Origin: JAPOVO01 sp026708165
GTDB taxonomy: Bacteria > Chloroflexota > UBA11872 > VXNJ01
Assembly: GCA_965208775.1 (NCBI GenBank)
Contig: OZ242360.1
Location: 1,116,001-1,180,000, forward strand
Length of the DNA: 64,000 nt
Direction of reading: 5' to 3'
Every line of letters begins with the position of its first letter. Position 1 is the stretch's first letter. The translations under genes were made by a program, and so were the position numbers. Shown piece after piece: positions 24,850 through 33,554 of the stretch. The notes under the pieces were generated by a model. It was not told where the DNA came from, did not search any database, and saw only the letters and a program-made list of their open reading frames with translations.

Positions 24850-26163
24850 TTGGAACTCCAAGAAGCAATCTTCAGCCGTCGAACGGTACGCAAGTTCAAG
24901 AAAGACCCGGTTCCGCGCGAGGTCGTCGACCAAATCATCGACGCCGCCCGCTACGCCCCAAGCGCCTGCAATCTTCAACTGTGGGAATTCATCGCCGTCG
25001 ACGACCCGGAGCTGATCGACCAGATAGCCGAAGAGACCAGGTTCATCACTCTCGCACCGGTCGCGATTTTCGTAACGTACTCGCACAAGTACACACGCGA
25101 GAACCTCGCCTGGGTGCAGAGCGCGTCGGCGGCCGTTCAGAACATGATGTTGATGGCGCACGATCTGGGACTGGGCGGCTGCTGGGTGGACACGCTCGGC
25201 AACGTGGGCCGGATCAAGAAGCTCCTGCGGCTCCCGGAGGAGCAGACCGTCCTTGCGCTCGTTCTCTTTGGCTACTACAAGCTCAATCTGCGCGCGCCGC
25301 GGCGTCGCTCGATCGACTCCGTGCTCCACTTCAACCATTACAAGGGGACCGGTCACTGGCCGTTCGAGGAAGACCCCAACGTGTGGTCCATGGATCAGAT
25401 AAGCCATTTCCAGATGGCCAAAATTCGCAACGGCGCCCATTACAACAAGCCCATAATCTCGGAGTTCGAGGCGGTAAACGCGGCGATTCGCCGGTGGTCT
25501 CCGACCGGCAAGTGCAACTGGCTCGACGTCCTGCCCTGCACCGGGATATACACCGAAGCGTTCTCACGGAGTTTCCCGGACGCCGATATCACCGCCGTCG
25601 AAATGACCGAGCAGGTCCGTGAATTCATTCGGGCCAGGGTCGTACGCTCCGTTACGGAAGTCGAATACTCCAACTTTTACAGCATGAACGGTGTCTCATA
25701 CGATTTCATAACGTGCATCTTCCGCCTTGAGTCCTTGCCGCGGACCGAGCAGTTGCGATTGCTGCAACGGCTGCGTGACCTGGTCCGCCCCAACGGCCGT
25801 CTGGTCGTCGCCTTTACCAACCGCAACTCCTATTACTCCATCCTCAAACAGTTCCGCAAAGCCATAGGTCACAGAGGCGTGGAGTACGCCCTCGCCCCCG
25901 ATCCCCACCTCGGCCCGTTCAAGGCGCTGACGCGGCGGGAGGCTAAGAAGCTGTTTCGCGACACCGGTTGGAAAGTCATTAGCCGCTCGCATTTCTTCTC
26001 CACTCCCCCCGACGACGAGGTTGTCTATCGCTCAGGACGGAAGGGGCAGTTCATCAAGATCGCGGGGAAGGTCGTGGCGGGAATCGGCAGCGCCTCCAAG
26101 CACGCCGACCCCATCCTTGGTTCGCTGGGCAGAGTGCAGGTATGGGAGCTGGAGCCGTCCTGA
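24850..26163 (+). CDS. Nitroreductase-methyltransferase fusion protein
   Basis: A 437-residue two-domain protein. Residues 1-165 are a nitroreductase: FSRRTVRKFKKDPVPREVVD, ARYAPSACNLQLWEFI, and GLGGCWVDTLG before the C-terminal FMN-contact strand. Residues about 190-437 are a class I SAM-dependent methyltransferase: NWLDVLPCTGIYTEAF as a degenerate motif I, ITAVEMT with the acidic ribose-binding residue, YDFITCIFRLESLP, and LVRPNGRLVVAFTNR. No stop or frameshift separates the parts. TTG start at 24850. It is divergent from the epimerase. A redox-plus-methylation step on one small molecule is a natural inference. I do not know a named family with this order. Confidence 0.85.
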   Translation: MELQEAIFSRRTVRKFKKDPVPREVVDQIIDAARYAPSACNLQLWEFIAVDDPELIDQIAEETRFITLAPVAIFVTYSHKYTRENLAWVQSASAAVQNMMLMAHDLGLGGCWVDTLGNVGRIKKLLRLPEEQTVLALVLFGYYKLNLRAPRRRSIDSVLHFNHYKGTGHWPFEEDPNVWSMDQISHFQMAKIRNGAHYNKPIISEFEAVNAAIRRWSPTGKCNWLDVLPCTGIYTEAFSRSFPDADITAVEMTEQVREFIRARVVRSVTEVEYSNFYSMNGVSYDFITCIFRLESLPRTEQLRLLQRLRDLVRPNGRLVVAFTNRNSYYSILKQFRKAIGHRGVEYALAPDPHLGPFKALTRREAKKLFRDTGWKVISRSHFFSTPPDDEVVYRSGRKGQFIKIAGKVVAGIGSASKHADPILGSLGRVQVWELEPS

Positions 26164-26221
26164 CTGTCACCATGCACCACTGCGGAAACGAAACACTCTT
26201 GTCTTCGAAATACAGCGTTTG

Positions 26222-26251
26222 TTGATACATTAAAAAAGTCGCGACTTATCG
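26222..26251 (+). promoter_or_regulatory. Candidate promoter with a palindromic operator before the tandem PC4 gene
   Basis: TTGATA (26222-26227) and TTATCG (26246-26251) are spaced by 18 nt. The spacer holds a perfect 12-bp palindrome, AAGTCGCGACTT (26236-26247), after a run of six A. A repressor or self-binding site is possible. The -10 is poor, so this is tentative. Confidence 0.35.
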
Positions 26252-26309
26252 AGTATGTCGTTGTATCGTGTTCAATTCCGAATCCAGGCACTTGAGCGAA
26301 GCGAGCGAA

Positions 26310-26825
26310 ATGGCCGAATCCACCAAACTGATAACCGCCGACGACCTGCCAAAGGACGTTGAGATCGTTCAGAGAATCCCCAAGAACCGGCGCGAAGATT
26401 GGCTGGTCGGGGTATCCAAGTTCAACAACACTGACTACGCATTCGCCCGCGCCTATTTCCGCGACGATAAGGACATGCTCCGGCCCGGCAAGCACGGTAT
26501 CAATGTCCACGAGGAACTCCTGTCCGCGATTATCGATGCCCTCATGGCCGTGGAGACCGCGCCCCCGGAGCTATCGGCGGACGATCTTCCCGGGAACGTA
26601 AAAGTGTTTTCCCGAATCCCCCGTTCCGACGGCGACGAATGGCTGATCGGACTGTCTACCTTCAACAAGAACGACTACGCATTCGCCCGCGTCCACTTTC
26701 GCGACGACAACGGGAAGCTCCGTCCCGGCAAGCACGGAATTAACGTCCACGTAAAACTCCTCCCCGAGATAATCCACGGACTCCAGGTCGTCGACGATTT
26801 GCTGACCGAACGCGCCGGCGGCTAG
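26310..26825 (+). CDS. Tandem PC4-like ssDNA-binding domain protein
   Basis: A protein of 171 residues (ATG 26310; a GTG 42 bp upstream is possible). It contains two copies of one domain, exactly 80 residues apart: both read DDLP, then DYAFAR, FRDD and LRPGKHGINVH. The W-L-x-G strand, the FRDD turn and the LRPGKHGI motif followed by a helix match the PC4/Sub1 fold, which binds single-stranded DNA as a dimer. A tandem copy would make an intramolecular dimer. In bacteria PC4-like proteins are small and of uncertain role, often called transcriptional coactivator p15. glyA follows 25 bp downstream. Confidence 0.8.
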   Translation: MAESTKLITADDLPKDVEIVQRIPKNRREDWLVGVSKFNNTDYAFARAYFRDDKDMLRPGKHGINVHEELLSAIIDALMAVETAPPELSADDLPGNVKVFSRIPRSDGDEWLIGLSTFNKNDYAFARVHFRDDNGKLRPGKHGINVHVKLLPEIIHGLQVVDDLLTERAGG

Positions 26826-26850
26826 CAGCAAGCCGTCTTTCCGGATCGCC

Positions 26851-28125
26851 ATGAAAGCCGACGGCCACTCCGATCTCCGCCAGACCGACCCCGACGTTTT
26901 CGCGGCTCTCAAGTCGGAGGAGCAACGTCAGCTTGACGGCCTTGAGTTGATCGCGTCCGAAAACTACACGAGCGCCGCCGTGATGCAAGCCGTCGGTTCG
27001 GTGTTCACCAACAAATACGCGGAGGGCTACCCCGGCAAACGCTATTACGGCGGATGCGGCAACGTGGACGAAGTCGAACGTCTCGCCATCCAGCGCGCCA
27101 GGGACTTGTTCGGAGCCGAGCACGCCAACGTCCAGGCGCACTCTGGCTCCGCGCCCAACATGGCCGTCTACTTCGCCGCGCTCGAGTACGGCGACACCGT
27201 TCTCGGCATGGAGTTGGCGCACGGCGGCCACCTCACCCACGGCCATCCAAAGAACTTCTCCGGACGCCAGTACAACTTCGCCGCCTATGGAGTCGACGGC
27301 GTGTCGGAGCAAATCGACTACGACGCCGTTCGCTCGATCGCACTGAAGGTCAAGCCAAAGCTAATCGTATGCGGCTACACGGCCTATCCGCGGGTTATCG
27401 ACTTCGCCGCATTCCGCGAGATCGCCGACGAGACCGGGGCGCTACTCATGGCCGACATAGCCCACATCGCCGGTCTGGTCGTCGGTGGCGCGCACCCCTC
27501 GCCCGTCCCGTTCTGCGACTTCGTCACGACTTCCACGCACAAGACTCTTCGCGGGCCACGAGGCGGACTGGTCCTTTGCCGCCAGGAGTTCGCCAGGGCT
27601 GTCGACAGCGCTATATTTCCGGGTACCCAGGGCGGTCCGCTTATGCACGTCATCGCGGGTAAAGCCGTTGCCCTGAAGGAAGCCGGGATGCCCGAGTTTG
27701 CCGGCTACGCCGCCCGCGTGGTCGAAAACGCCCGCGCGCTCGCGGAGGGGCTGACGGAAGAGGGCCTGCGCCTCGTAAGCGGCGGTACCGACAACCATCT
27801 CATGCTCATTGACTTTGGCCCCGACGGAGCCTCGGGCCGCGCCATGCAAATCGCCCTTGAAAGAGCCGGCATCACCGCCAACAAGAACACCGTGCCCCGC
27901 GAGACCCGCAAGCCGACCGTCACCTCGGGCATCAGGCTTGGAACGCCCGCGCTCACCACCCGCGGCTTCGGCCCCGGCGAAATGCGCCGGATAGCCGGCT
28001 GGATTCGCCGCGTGCACGACGACCGCAGGAACCGGCAGGCTCTTGCCGCCATAAGAGCAGAGGTGCGGGAGATGGCTTTGAAGTTCCCGGTCCCCGGCCT
28101 TCAATCCCCCGTTCCCTCAAACTAA
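26851..28125 (+). CDS. glyA: Serine hydroxymethyltransferase
   Basis: PLP enzyme that interconverts serine and glycine with tetrahydrofolate, the main source of one-carbon units. The 424-residue product has LELIASENYTS (31-41), EGYPGKRYYGGC (58-69), AHSGSAPNMAVY, ADIAHIAGLVVGG (201-213), and the PLP lysine Lys231 in TTSTHKTLRGPRGG. SGIRLGTPALTTRGF is near the C-terminus. The ATG at 26851 is preceded by no strong Shine-Dalgarno. It may be cotranscribed with the tandem PC4 gene. Confidence 0.97.
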   Translation: MKADGHSDLRQTDPDVFAALKSEEQRQLDGLELIASENYTSAAVMQAVGSVFTNKYAEGYPGKRYYGGCGNVDEVERLAIQRARDLFGAEHANVQAHSGSAPNMAVYFAALEYGDTVLGMELAHGGHLTHGHPKNFSGRQYNFAAYGVDGVSEQIDYDAVRSIALKVKPKLIVCGYTAYPRVIDFAAFREIADETGALLMADIAHIAGLVVGGAHPSPVPFCDFVTTSTHKTLRGPRGGLVLCRQEFARAVDSAIFPGTQGGPLMHVIAGKAVALKEAGMPEFAGYAARVVENARALAEGLTEEGLRLVSGGTDNHLMLIDFGPDGASGRAMQIALERAGITANKNTVPRETRKPTVTSGIRLGTPALTTRGFGPGEMRRIAGWIRRVHDDRRNRQALAAIRAEVREMALKFPVPGLQSPVPSN

Positions 28126-28187
28126 GACAACTCACGGGGTAGCCGCCGCAGGCAAATTCCGTACAGGTCGCGTTCCGGGAGGCGTAG

Positions 28188-29072
28188 GTGGGCGAACTGG
28201 TCGCGCTGGGCGCCGCGTTTAGCTGGGCTTTTGCGGTCACGCTTGTGCGTATAGCGCCCCCCTCCATCCCCGTATCCCAGATGAACGCCATCCGGCTGCT
28301 GGTTCCCGCAGTTACGACTCCGGTGTTGATGCTCGCGGCCGGGATGCAAGGCGAGCTTATGGAGCTGCGCTGGCAGAACTTCGCGGCCCTGGCGGTCTCG
28401 GTCATCACCGGTGTCGGCGCCGGCGACATGCTGTTGTTCCGAGCAATTCGAACCGTCGGACTGGTGCGCTCTTACACGATCGGCGGCACGTTTCCGCTCT
28501 TCGCACTCCTCTTCGCGGCGCTTCTGTTGGGCGAAGAGGTAGGGGGGTTCGCAATAGCCGGTACGCTGCTCATTGTCGCCGGCGGAGCTTTGGTGTCCAC
28601 GCGCTCCACGGCCGAAGAAAAGGTCCCGCATGCCTCGCGCTGGCAGTACCGCCGGGGTCTGGCTCTTTCGCTCGTCGTCGCCATGATGTGGGGTATCGAC
28701 ATCATCCTGCTGAAGATAGGCGCGGGTGATGCCCATCCATTCGTCGCCAACTCGTTCCGAATGCCATTCGCGGCGGCGATGATGATGGCATTCGCCTGGC
28801 GGGTATCCGGCCAATTCCCGCTGCTGCGGGTCAACGCCCGGACCGCGGTCACTCTGGCTCTCTCCGGGCTCTTGGGCCTTACGCTCGGCAGTTTCCTCTT
28901 TCTATGGTCGATCCAGGAAATCGGCGCCGCCAGGACGGGTGCGCTCGGGGCGTTCTCCCCGGTCTTCGCCATGATTCTCGCGATCGTGTTCCTGCGCGAA
29001 CGTCCCGGCTGGAAAGCCGTTGTCGGAACCCTCGCCGCAACCGGCGGCGTGATTCTCGTTACCCTGCGGTGA
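28188..29072 (+). CDS. EamA/DMT family transporter
   Basis: Inner-membrane protein of 294 residues with ten hydrophobic helices arranged as two EamA repeats (about 1-135 and 150-292). The start is GTG 28188 with GGGAGG 5 nt upstream. Conserved spots: FSWAFAVTLVR near the N-terminus, YTIGGTFPLFALLFAALLLGE and GALGAFSPVFAMILAIVFLR as the helix 4-5 regions of each repeat. Substrate is unknown; the family exports metabolites and amino acids or takes up nucleotide sugars. It overlaps the 3' end of the convergent glutathione peroxidase by 14 bp. Confidence 0.9.
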   Translation: MGELVALGAAFSWAFAVTLVRIAPPSIPVSQMNAIRLLVPAVTTPVLMLAAGMQGELMELRWQNFAALAVSVITGVGAGDMLLFRAIRTVGLVRSYTIGGTFPLFALLFAALLLGEEVGGFAIAGTLLIVAGGALVSTRSTAEEKVPHASRWQYRRGLALSLVVAMMWGIDIILLKIGAGDAHPFVANSFRMPFAAAMMMAFAWRVSGQFPLLRVNARTAVTLALSGLLGLTLGSFLFLWSIQEIGAARTGALGAFSPVFAMILAIVFLRERPGWKAVVGTLAATGGVILVTLR

Positions 29073-29550
29073 GGCCGTCCCCTGCTAGCTGCTTCTCGAT
29101 AGCGTTCAGGACATCGCGGGAATCAGGTTCGACCTTGGAATCGAAGTACGCGGCAACGCCGCCTGCCCTGTCCACCAGGTATTTGTGAAAGTTCCAGCGA
29201 GGCGGTACTGACTCCCTCGCCAGATGCTTGTAAAGCGGGTGCGCTTCAGGCCCTAGAACCGGGATTTTGGCGAACATAGGGAAAGTGACGCCGTATCTCG
29301 ACACGGCGAACCGCTTGATCTCGGCGTTCTGCCCCGGCTCCTCGTCGGCAAAGTCGTTGCTCGGAAAGCCCAGCACCGTAAACCCGCGCGCCGCATAGCT
29401 TTCTTGCAGTTCTTGCAGTAGCACGTACTGCGGGGTCCGCCCTCACAAGCTCGCGAGGTTGACTACCAGCGATACTCTCCCCCGGAACTTACCGAGATCG
29501 ACGGTATTGCCGTCGATATCCTCGACCTCAAAGTCGTATACGGATCTCAC
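29059..29550 (-). CDS. Selenocysteine-containing glutathione peroxidase
   Basis: Thiol/selenol peroxidase of 163 residues, read through an in-frame UGA at codon 36 (29445-29443). Around it the protein reads VVNLAS-L-U-GRTPQYVLLQ, so UGA stands exactly where the family has its catalytic Cys or Sec. The rest of the fold is intact: GFTVLGFPSNDF, EEPGQNAEIKRF, and WNFHKYLVD with catalytic Trp119 and Asn120. The usual Gln of the CNQF motif is Asp66. There is no Cys anywhere in the protein. The start is GTG 29550, with GGAGGG upstream and a stop codon just before it. A bSECIS-like hairpin follows the UGA, and selB is 4 kb away. A pseudogene is the alternative, but no other lesion is seen. Confidence 0.85.
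29415..29431 (-). promoter_or_regulatory. bSECIS-like hairpin after the UGA codon
   Basis: In the mRNA, GCAGUA (29431-29426), loop CGUGC (29425-29421) and UACUGC (29420-29415) form a perfect 6-bp stem. It begins 11 nt after the UGA, with 17 nt from UGA to the loop. A short apical loop with G in its first two positions at this distance fits the published bacterial SECIS pattern, which SelB binds. Confidence 0.7.
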
Positions 29551-29597
29551 TCAACCCTCCGGTGCGCCGTAGCCGTCGTAGACCCGTCGCCGCAACG

Positions 29598-30554
29598 CTA
29601 CAAGATGAAACTTTGACCGCCTTGCTTGCGCCAGTTCTCCACGTTGTCGACCATATTGGGCGGAGCCTCCCGCTCGATAGCCGCCCACAGTTCAGGCGGA
29701 AATTCCGTTTCCGCCGCAGCAGCAGCCGCCCGAATCTCGTCCGGCGTGGCCGCCCCCAGAATCGTGACCGCGATCTTCTCTTTCTCTACCGAAAACCCCA
29801 CCGCCGCGGCCGGAACCTCGACGTCGAATTCCCGGCAAATGGCCGATATCCGCTTGATCCGCTCCCTGACCTCCGGTGGAGCCGAGTGATACACGTAGGG
29901 CGCGTCCAGGTTCGCCGGCCGCGCCAGGATCCCCGAAGCGAACGGCGCGGCGTTGATCACCGCCACACCCAGCTCATTCGCCCGGTCGATGAGCGGTCCC
30001 GCCTGCTGGTCCAGAAGATTGAATCGGTTGTGAGTTATTACGCTCTCAAACTCGCCCGTTTCGATGTAGCTGGTCAGCAGCTCCACCGGACCGCCCGAGA
30101 CGCCAATGTGGCCCACAAGTCTCTGGTCCTGCAATTTCTGCAGAGCTTTCAAGGCCCCGTTCATGACGGTTTCCATATCCGAACGCTCGACGTCGTGAAT
30201 GTGCACGGCGTGTAACAGGTCGAGACCCAGCAGTTCCAGGCTCTTCTCTACGCAGGCGACCGTCTGCTCCTCCGAGTAGTCGAACGGATCGGGCCGGTAG
30301 CCCGCCTTTGTGTTGATGAACAGGTCGTCCGGTGCGTCGTCGCCGATTTCCTTCAGCGCGATCCCGAGCCGGCGCTCAGCGTCGCCGTAGTAAGGGGCCG
30401 TGTCGATGAAGTTGATGTCTGCTTCAAACGTCGCCCGCACGATCTCGACCGCCTGCTCGTCCGACGTCACGCGCGGCGACCTGCCAATCGGGACCATGCC
30501 GAGCCCAACAGGCGTTATGTCGTGACCCGTTCCTCCGTACGGTTGCGTTTTCAA
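29598..30554 (-). CDS. Aldo/keto reductase
   Basis: NADPH-dependent reductase of 318 residues. Catalytic tetrad motifs are visible: INFIDTAPYYGDAE with Asp and Tyr, FINTKAGYRPDPFDY with Lys, and LDLLHAVHIHDVE with His. VGHIGVSGG and FSVEKEKIAVTILGAATPDE follow. The type resembles D-threo-aldose 1-dehydrogenase and L-galactose dehydrogenase, so sugar lactone formation is possible. It is on the same strand as the hydroxyacyl-CoA dehydrogenase-like gene 67 bp upstream and the glutathione peroxidase 47 bp downstream. Confidence 0.9.
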   Translation of the reverse strand: MKTQPYGGTGHDITPVGLGMVPIGRSPRVTSDEQAVEIVRATFEADINFIDTAPYYGDAERRLGIALKEIGDDAPDDLFINTKAGYRPDPFDYSEEQTVACVEKSLELLGLDLLHAVHIHDVERSDMETVMNGALKALQKLQDQRLVGHIGVSGGPVELLTSYIETGEFESVITHNRFNLLDQQAGPLIDRANELGVAVINAAPFASGILARPANLDAPYVYHSAPPEVRERIKRISAICREFDVEVPAAAVGFSVEKEKIAVTILGAATPDEIRAAAAAAETEFPPELWAAIEREAPPNMVDNVENWRKQGGQSFIL

Positions 30555-30621
30555 TAGCTTCTCCCGATTCCTGACGTACTACACCTCGCTGGCTGCCGTA
30601 TAAGCCGGTCGCTCCCGCAAA

Positions 30622-31584
30622 TCACATCTTCACCCGCACCGAGCCGATCTCCAACGCCCGCTTGGTCTGGATGATCATCTGCTCGTAATGGAAATCCCTC
30701 AGCTCCGCCGGATCGCCTTCCCAATCGTGAAAGCCCTTGAGAGTCTTCACTCCGTCGTGGCCCTGCTGGGCCATATCGGCCAGAGTCTCAGCCCCCAGGT
30801 CACCCTTCCCGTCTAGGTCCTTGTAGAGGTACGCGGCCACCTTGGAGTGATTGATGATCCCGCCCAGGTCGCGCCCTCCGAGCGGACCGACCGAAACAAA
30901 CCTCGTCCCGAATCCGAAGCGCACGGCGTTATCGATGTCCTCGGCGCTTGCAATCCCGGTTGCCAGTAGCTCGATTGCCTGGCGCGTGAGCGAATGTTGA
31001 AGCCTGTTGGCCACGAAGCCGGGTATGTCCACGTTCACCACGATGGGCCGCTTGCCCATCTGTTCCCAGCCCGCCCGCACGCTCTCGATAACAGCCTCGT
31101 CGACGTTCGGGTGCTTTATCACCTCGACCAGCGGAAGTACATGGGCCGGCAGGATAAAGTGACTGCCCACTACGCGCTCAGGATGCCGGCAAACCTCGGC
31201 CATGTGCCTGATCGGAATCGACGACGTATTGCTGGCTAGCGGCGTGGCGGGATCGGCGACTTCCCCAAGCTCTTTGAAGAGCACTCGCTTGGCCTCCACG
31301 TTTTCGAAGATGGCCTCGACCACCATGTCGGCTCCGGCGACGGCTGACTCCAGGCTGTCGGCTCGTCCGATGCGCCCATGGACCTCGTCGGCGTCGCCGC
31401 CCATGAGCATCTCGTGGCGGGAAAGCTCGTCGACGTATCCACGCATGTCGGCGAGGGCGCGGTCCACGGCCTCGGCGTTCATGTCGAACACGCTTACCTC
31501 GGTCGATCCCTGCGCCAGCACCACCCCGATTTGCGGGCCCACCAGACCCGTGCCTATCAGTGCCGTTTTTCCGTAGACCGCCAC
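30622..31584 (-). CDS. 3-hydroxyacyl-CoA dehydrogenase family protein
   Basis: NAD-dependent dehydrogenase of 320 residues. The N-terminal Rossmann fold has ALIGTGLVGPQIGVVLAQG with the nucleotide loop. NTSSIPIRHMAE and GSHFILPAHVLPLVEVI carry the substrate-binding Ser and catalytic His region. DIPGFVANRLQHSLTRQA opens the C-terminal helical domain. L-gulonate 3-dehydrogenase and carnitine dehydrogenase share this architecture, so the substrate need not be an acyl-CoA. It is upstream of the aldo/keto reductase on the same strand. Confidence 0.88.
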   Translation of the reverse strand: MAVYGKTALIGTGLVGPQIGVVLAQGSTEVSVFDMNAEAVDRALADMRGYVDELSRHEMLMGGDADEVHGRIGRADSLESAVAGADMVVEAIFENVEAKRVLFKELGEVADPATPLASNTSSIPIRHMAEVCRHPERVVGSHFILPAHVLPLVEVIKHPNVDEAVIESVRAGWEQMGKRPIVVNVDIPGFVANRLQHSLTRQAIELLATGIASAEDIDNAVRFGFGTRFVSVGPLGGRDLGGIINHSKVAAYLYKDLDGKGDLGAETLADMAQQGHDGVKTLKGFHDWEGDPAELRDFHYEQMIIQTKRALEIGSVRVKM

Positions 31585-31914
31585 CTTTGACTCATCCTTC
31601 CGTTCTTACAGCCGCAAACGCCCGTTGGCGCGACTGCCGTGCAAAGGATATTCCCATTTCGCGATTTAGGGCTTCTTCGTCAAGTCAGAGTCATCCGATC
31701 AACTCACCACGACCGCTCTCTTCCGTTCGTGGTGAGCCTGTCGAACCATGAACGGACCACCAAAGTGCTAGTTAGCCCTCGCCAAGCCTGTCCTCTGCGA
31801 AGTCCGAGGATGCGGGCAGAACGGAGTATGCCCCGACCTATTCGCCCGCGCAGTCCGAAATCAGCTTTTTTCCGGCGTGGATGTACCAAACCAGGCTGTC
31901 ATTAGCTGGGCACC
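31585..31914. other. Non-coding stretch with a dispersed repeat
   Basis: No gene is supported. CGTTCGTGGTGAGC-CTGTCGAACCATGAACGG at 31724-31755 is a second copy of the repeat seen at 22554-22578; here its outer arms CCGTTC and GAACGG pair. AGCTTTTTTCCGG at about 31862-31874 could contribute to an end signal, but no stem is convincing. Confidence 0.6.
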
Positions 31915-32337
31915 CTAATCCTGCGGCGGATCGTAGTTGAACTGCCAGTTCACGCCGAACTTGTCAGTGCAGGAGCCGAAATACGATCCCCAGAACATGT
32001 CCGCGGGCGGCATACTGACCGTGCCGCCTTCGGAAATCTTCGCAAACAGATCGTCAGTCTGTTCCTTGCTCTCTGTTTGGTACGAAATCGAGAAGTTGTT
32101 GCCCATCTGGACCGGAGGCCCGAATCCCGAGGGCATGTCGCTGCCCATGAGCACGCTCGAACCGATCGGGTACGAAACGTGCATGATGTCGCCCAGCTCG
32201 TCATCCGGAACATCCATGTCGCCCGGCCCATCGCCGAAAGTCTGCAATATCTCGAACTCGCCCCCGAAAACCGACTGGTAGAACTCGAACACCTCGCGGC
32301 AGTTACCACCGAAATTCAAATAGATACTCAGCGTCAC
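31915..32337 (-). CDS. PhnB-like VOC superfamily protein
   Basis: A 140-residue glyoxalase/bleomycin-resistance-fold protein of the PhnB (demethylmenaquinone methyltransferase-like) type. LSIYLNFGGNCREVFEFYQSVFGGEF at the N-terminus and MFWGSYFGSCTDKFGVNWQF at the C-terminus are diagnostic. I chose the GTG at 32337, because AGGGAG lies exactly 6 nt upstream (32344-32349) and the protein then begins at the expected first strand; the longer frame to 32421 adds a stretch with no homology. Function within VOC proteins is not known. Confidence 0.85.
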   Translation of the reverse strand: MTLSIYLNFGGNCREVFEFYQSVFGGEFEILQTFGDGPGDMDVPDDELGDIMHVSYPIGSSVLMGSDMPSGFGPPVQMGNNFSISYQTESKEQTDDLFAKISEGGTVSMPPADMFWGSYFGSCTDKFGVNWQFNYDPPQD

Positions 32338-32446
32338 CTGTTTCTCCCTTGAAATAGCCATGTAGATCGCGGTTGTAGCAACAATCGAGTATAGCCCTGC
32401 GTATCTTCCCCCCACCTTCACTCAGACTTCCCGTCGGCTAGCGCGG

Positions 32447-33460
32447 TCACGTCCAGTCGATCGCGATTCCCGAGCATGTGTCTTTGCTGTTCAAGAGCAG
32501 TTCATACGCGTCCGCAATCTCATCGGGGCGCATACGGTGCGAGATCAGCTTGTCGATCTCGAGACGGCCCGACTTGATCAAGTCGAGCACCAGCAGCGCG
32601 TTCCGGTAGCTGGAGTGTTTGACTCCTCGGGCCGGACGCAGCGGTATGCGCCAGACTTGTGCGCCCTTCACATCCAGCCACTTCCAGTGAATCTGGCGCA
32701 TCAGATGCGTCAGGTCGGCCTGATAGTCCGCCCGTTGGGTTCCCAGCAAGATCAGCTCCCCATACGGCGCGGTCAGCTCGGCGGCTTCCTCCGCCACGCG
32801 CGAGTGCCCGACCGCCTCCACCGTGATCCCGGCCCCTTCAGGCCCGCAAAGCTCTCGAATACGGCTGCCGACCTCTTCATCCGAACCGCCGACGGTATGC
32901 TCGATGCCGACCTCGCGCGCCAGCCCCCGCCGGAACGGCACTGGGTCGATGCCAATTACACGCGCACCGGAAAGCTTGAAAAGCTGCGCGGCTAGATTGC
33001 CCACCATGCCAAGCCCGAAGACGGCCACCCAATCGTTCAAAGACACGTCGCTCGCCTGTACTGAAGTGAGCGCGATTCCCGCCAGCCACGACGCCGCCGC
33101 TGTCTGAGAGTCGATCTCTTCGGGAACGGCGACCACCACCCCGTCTACAGCGGCGTGGTGATGTGAAGCGTGACGAGCAAAGCTGAATACCCTGTCCCCC
33201 GCGCGAAACTCGTCCACGTCATCGCCAACTGCCAGCACTCGCCCCACGTTCAGGTATCCGGGGGTGAGCGGGTAGTCCGGAGGTCCGGGCATCGGCCGAC
33301 CGGGATTCAGTCCCTGGTATCCGGAAAGCTCGGTCCCCGCGCTGATGAACGTGGCCTCGGTCTCGACCAGAATCTCGCCCGGCGGTGTCGCATCGGGGAT
33401 TTCGGCGTCGTCCAGCGACAACTTGCCTTCGCCGTGAATGACTACTTGCTTGATTCTCAT
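32447..33460 (-). CDS. Medium-chain dehydrogenase/reductase without the catalytic zinc Cys
   Basis: A 337-residue MDR-fold oxidoreductase. GroES-like domain about 1-140 and Rossmann domain about 141-290 (VAVFGLGMVGNLAAQLF). The position that usually has the zinc ligand Cys reads ISAGTELSGYQG, and the structural Cys cluster is missing, so this is not the classical zinc alcohol dehydrogenase. This ISAGTE form occurs in BchC-like and related sugar or polyol dehydrogenases. Substrate unknown. Next to selB on the same strand (94 bp). Confidence 0.85.
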   Translation of the reverse strand: MRIKQVVIHGEGKLSLDDAEIPDATPPGEILVETEATFISAGTELSGYQGLNPGRPMPGPPDYPLTPGYLNVGRVLAVGDDVDEFRAGDRVFSFARHASHHHAAVDGVVVAVPEEIDSQTAAASWLAGIALTSVQASDVSLNDWVAVFGLGMVGNLAAQLFKLSGARVIGIDPVPFRRGLAREVGIEHTVGGSDEEVGSRIRELCGPEGAGITVEAVGHSRVAEEAAELTAPYGELILLGTQRADYQADLTHLMRQIHWKWLDVKGAQVWRIPLRPARGVKHSSYRNALLVLDLIKSGRLEIDKLISHRMRPDEIADAYELLLNSKDTCSGIAIDWT

Positions 33461-33554
33461 TGGTCTCTAATCCTGTGCACTGCCGGATCGCGCCGGACCT
33501 TCACCAACATTCTCGCCCGGTTTCGCCTCAACTCGCCGAATGCAATTTCAAGCG

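Noticed and set aside
29059..29550. Glutathione peroxidase as a pseudogene with a stop mutation
   Set aside because: The UGA falls exactly on the catalytic codon, a bSECIS hairpin follows, selB is near, and the frame has no other lesion.
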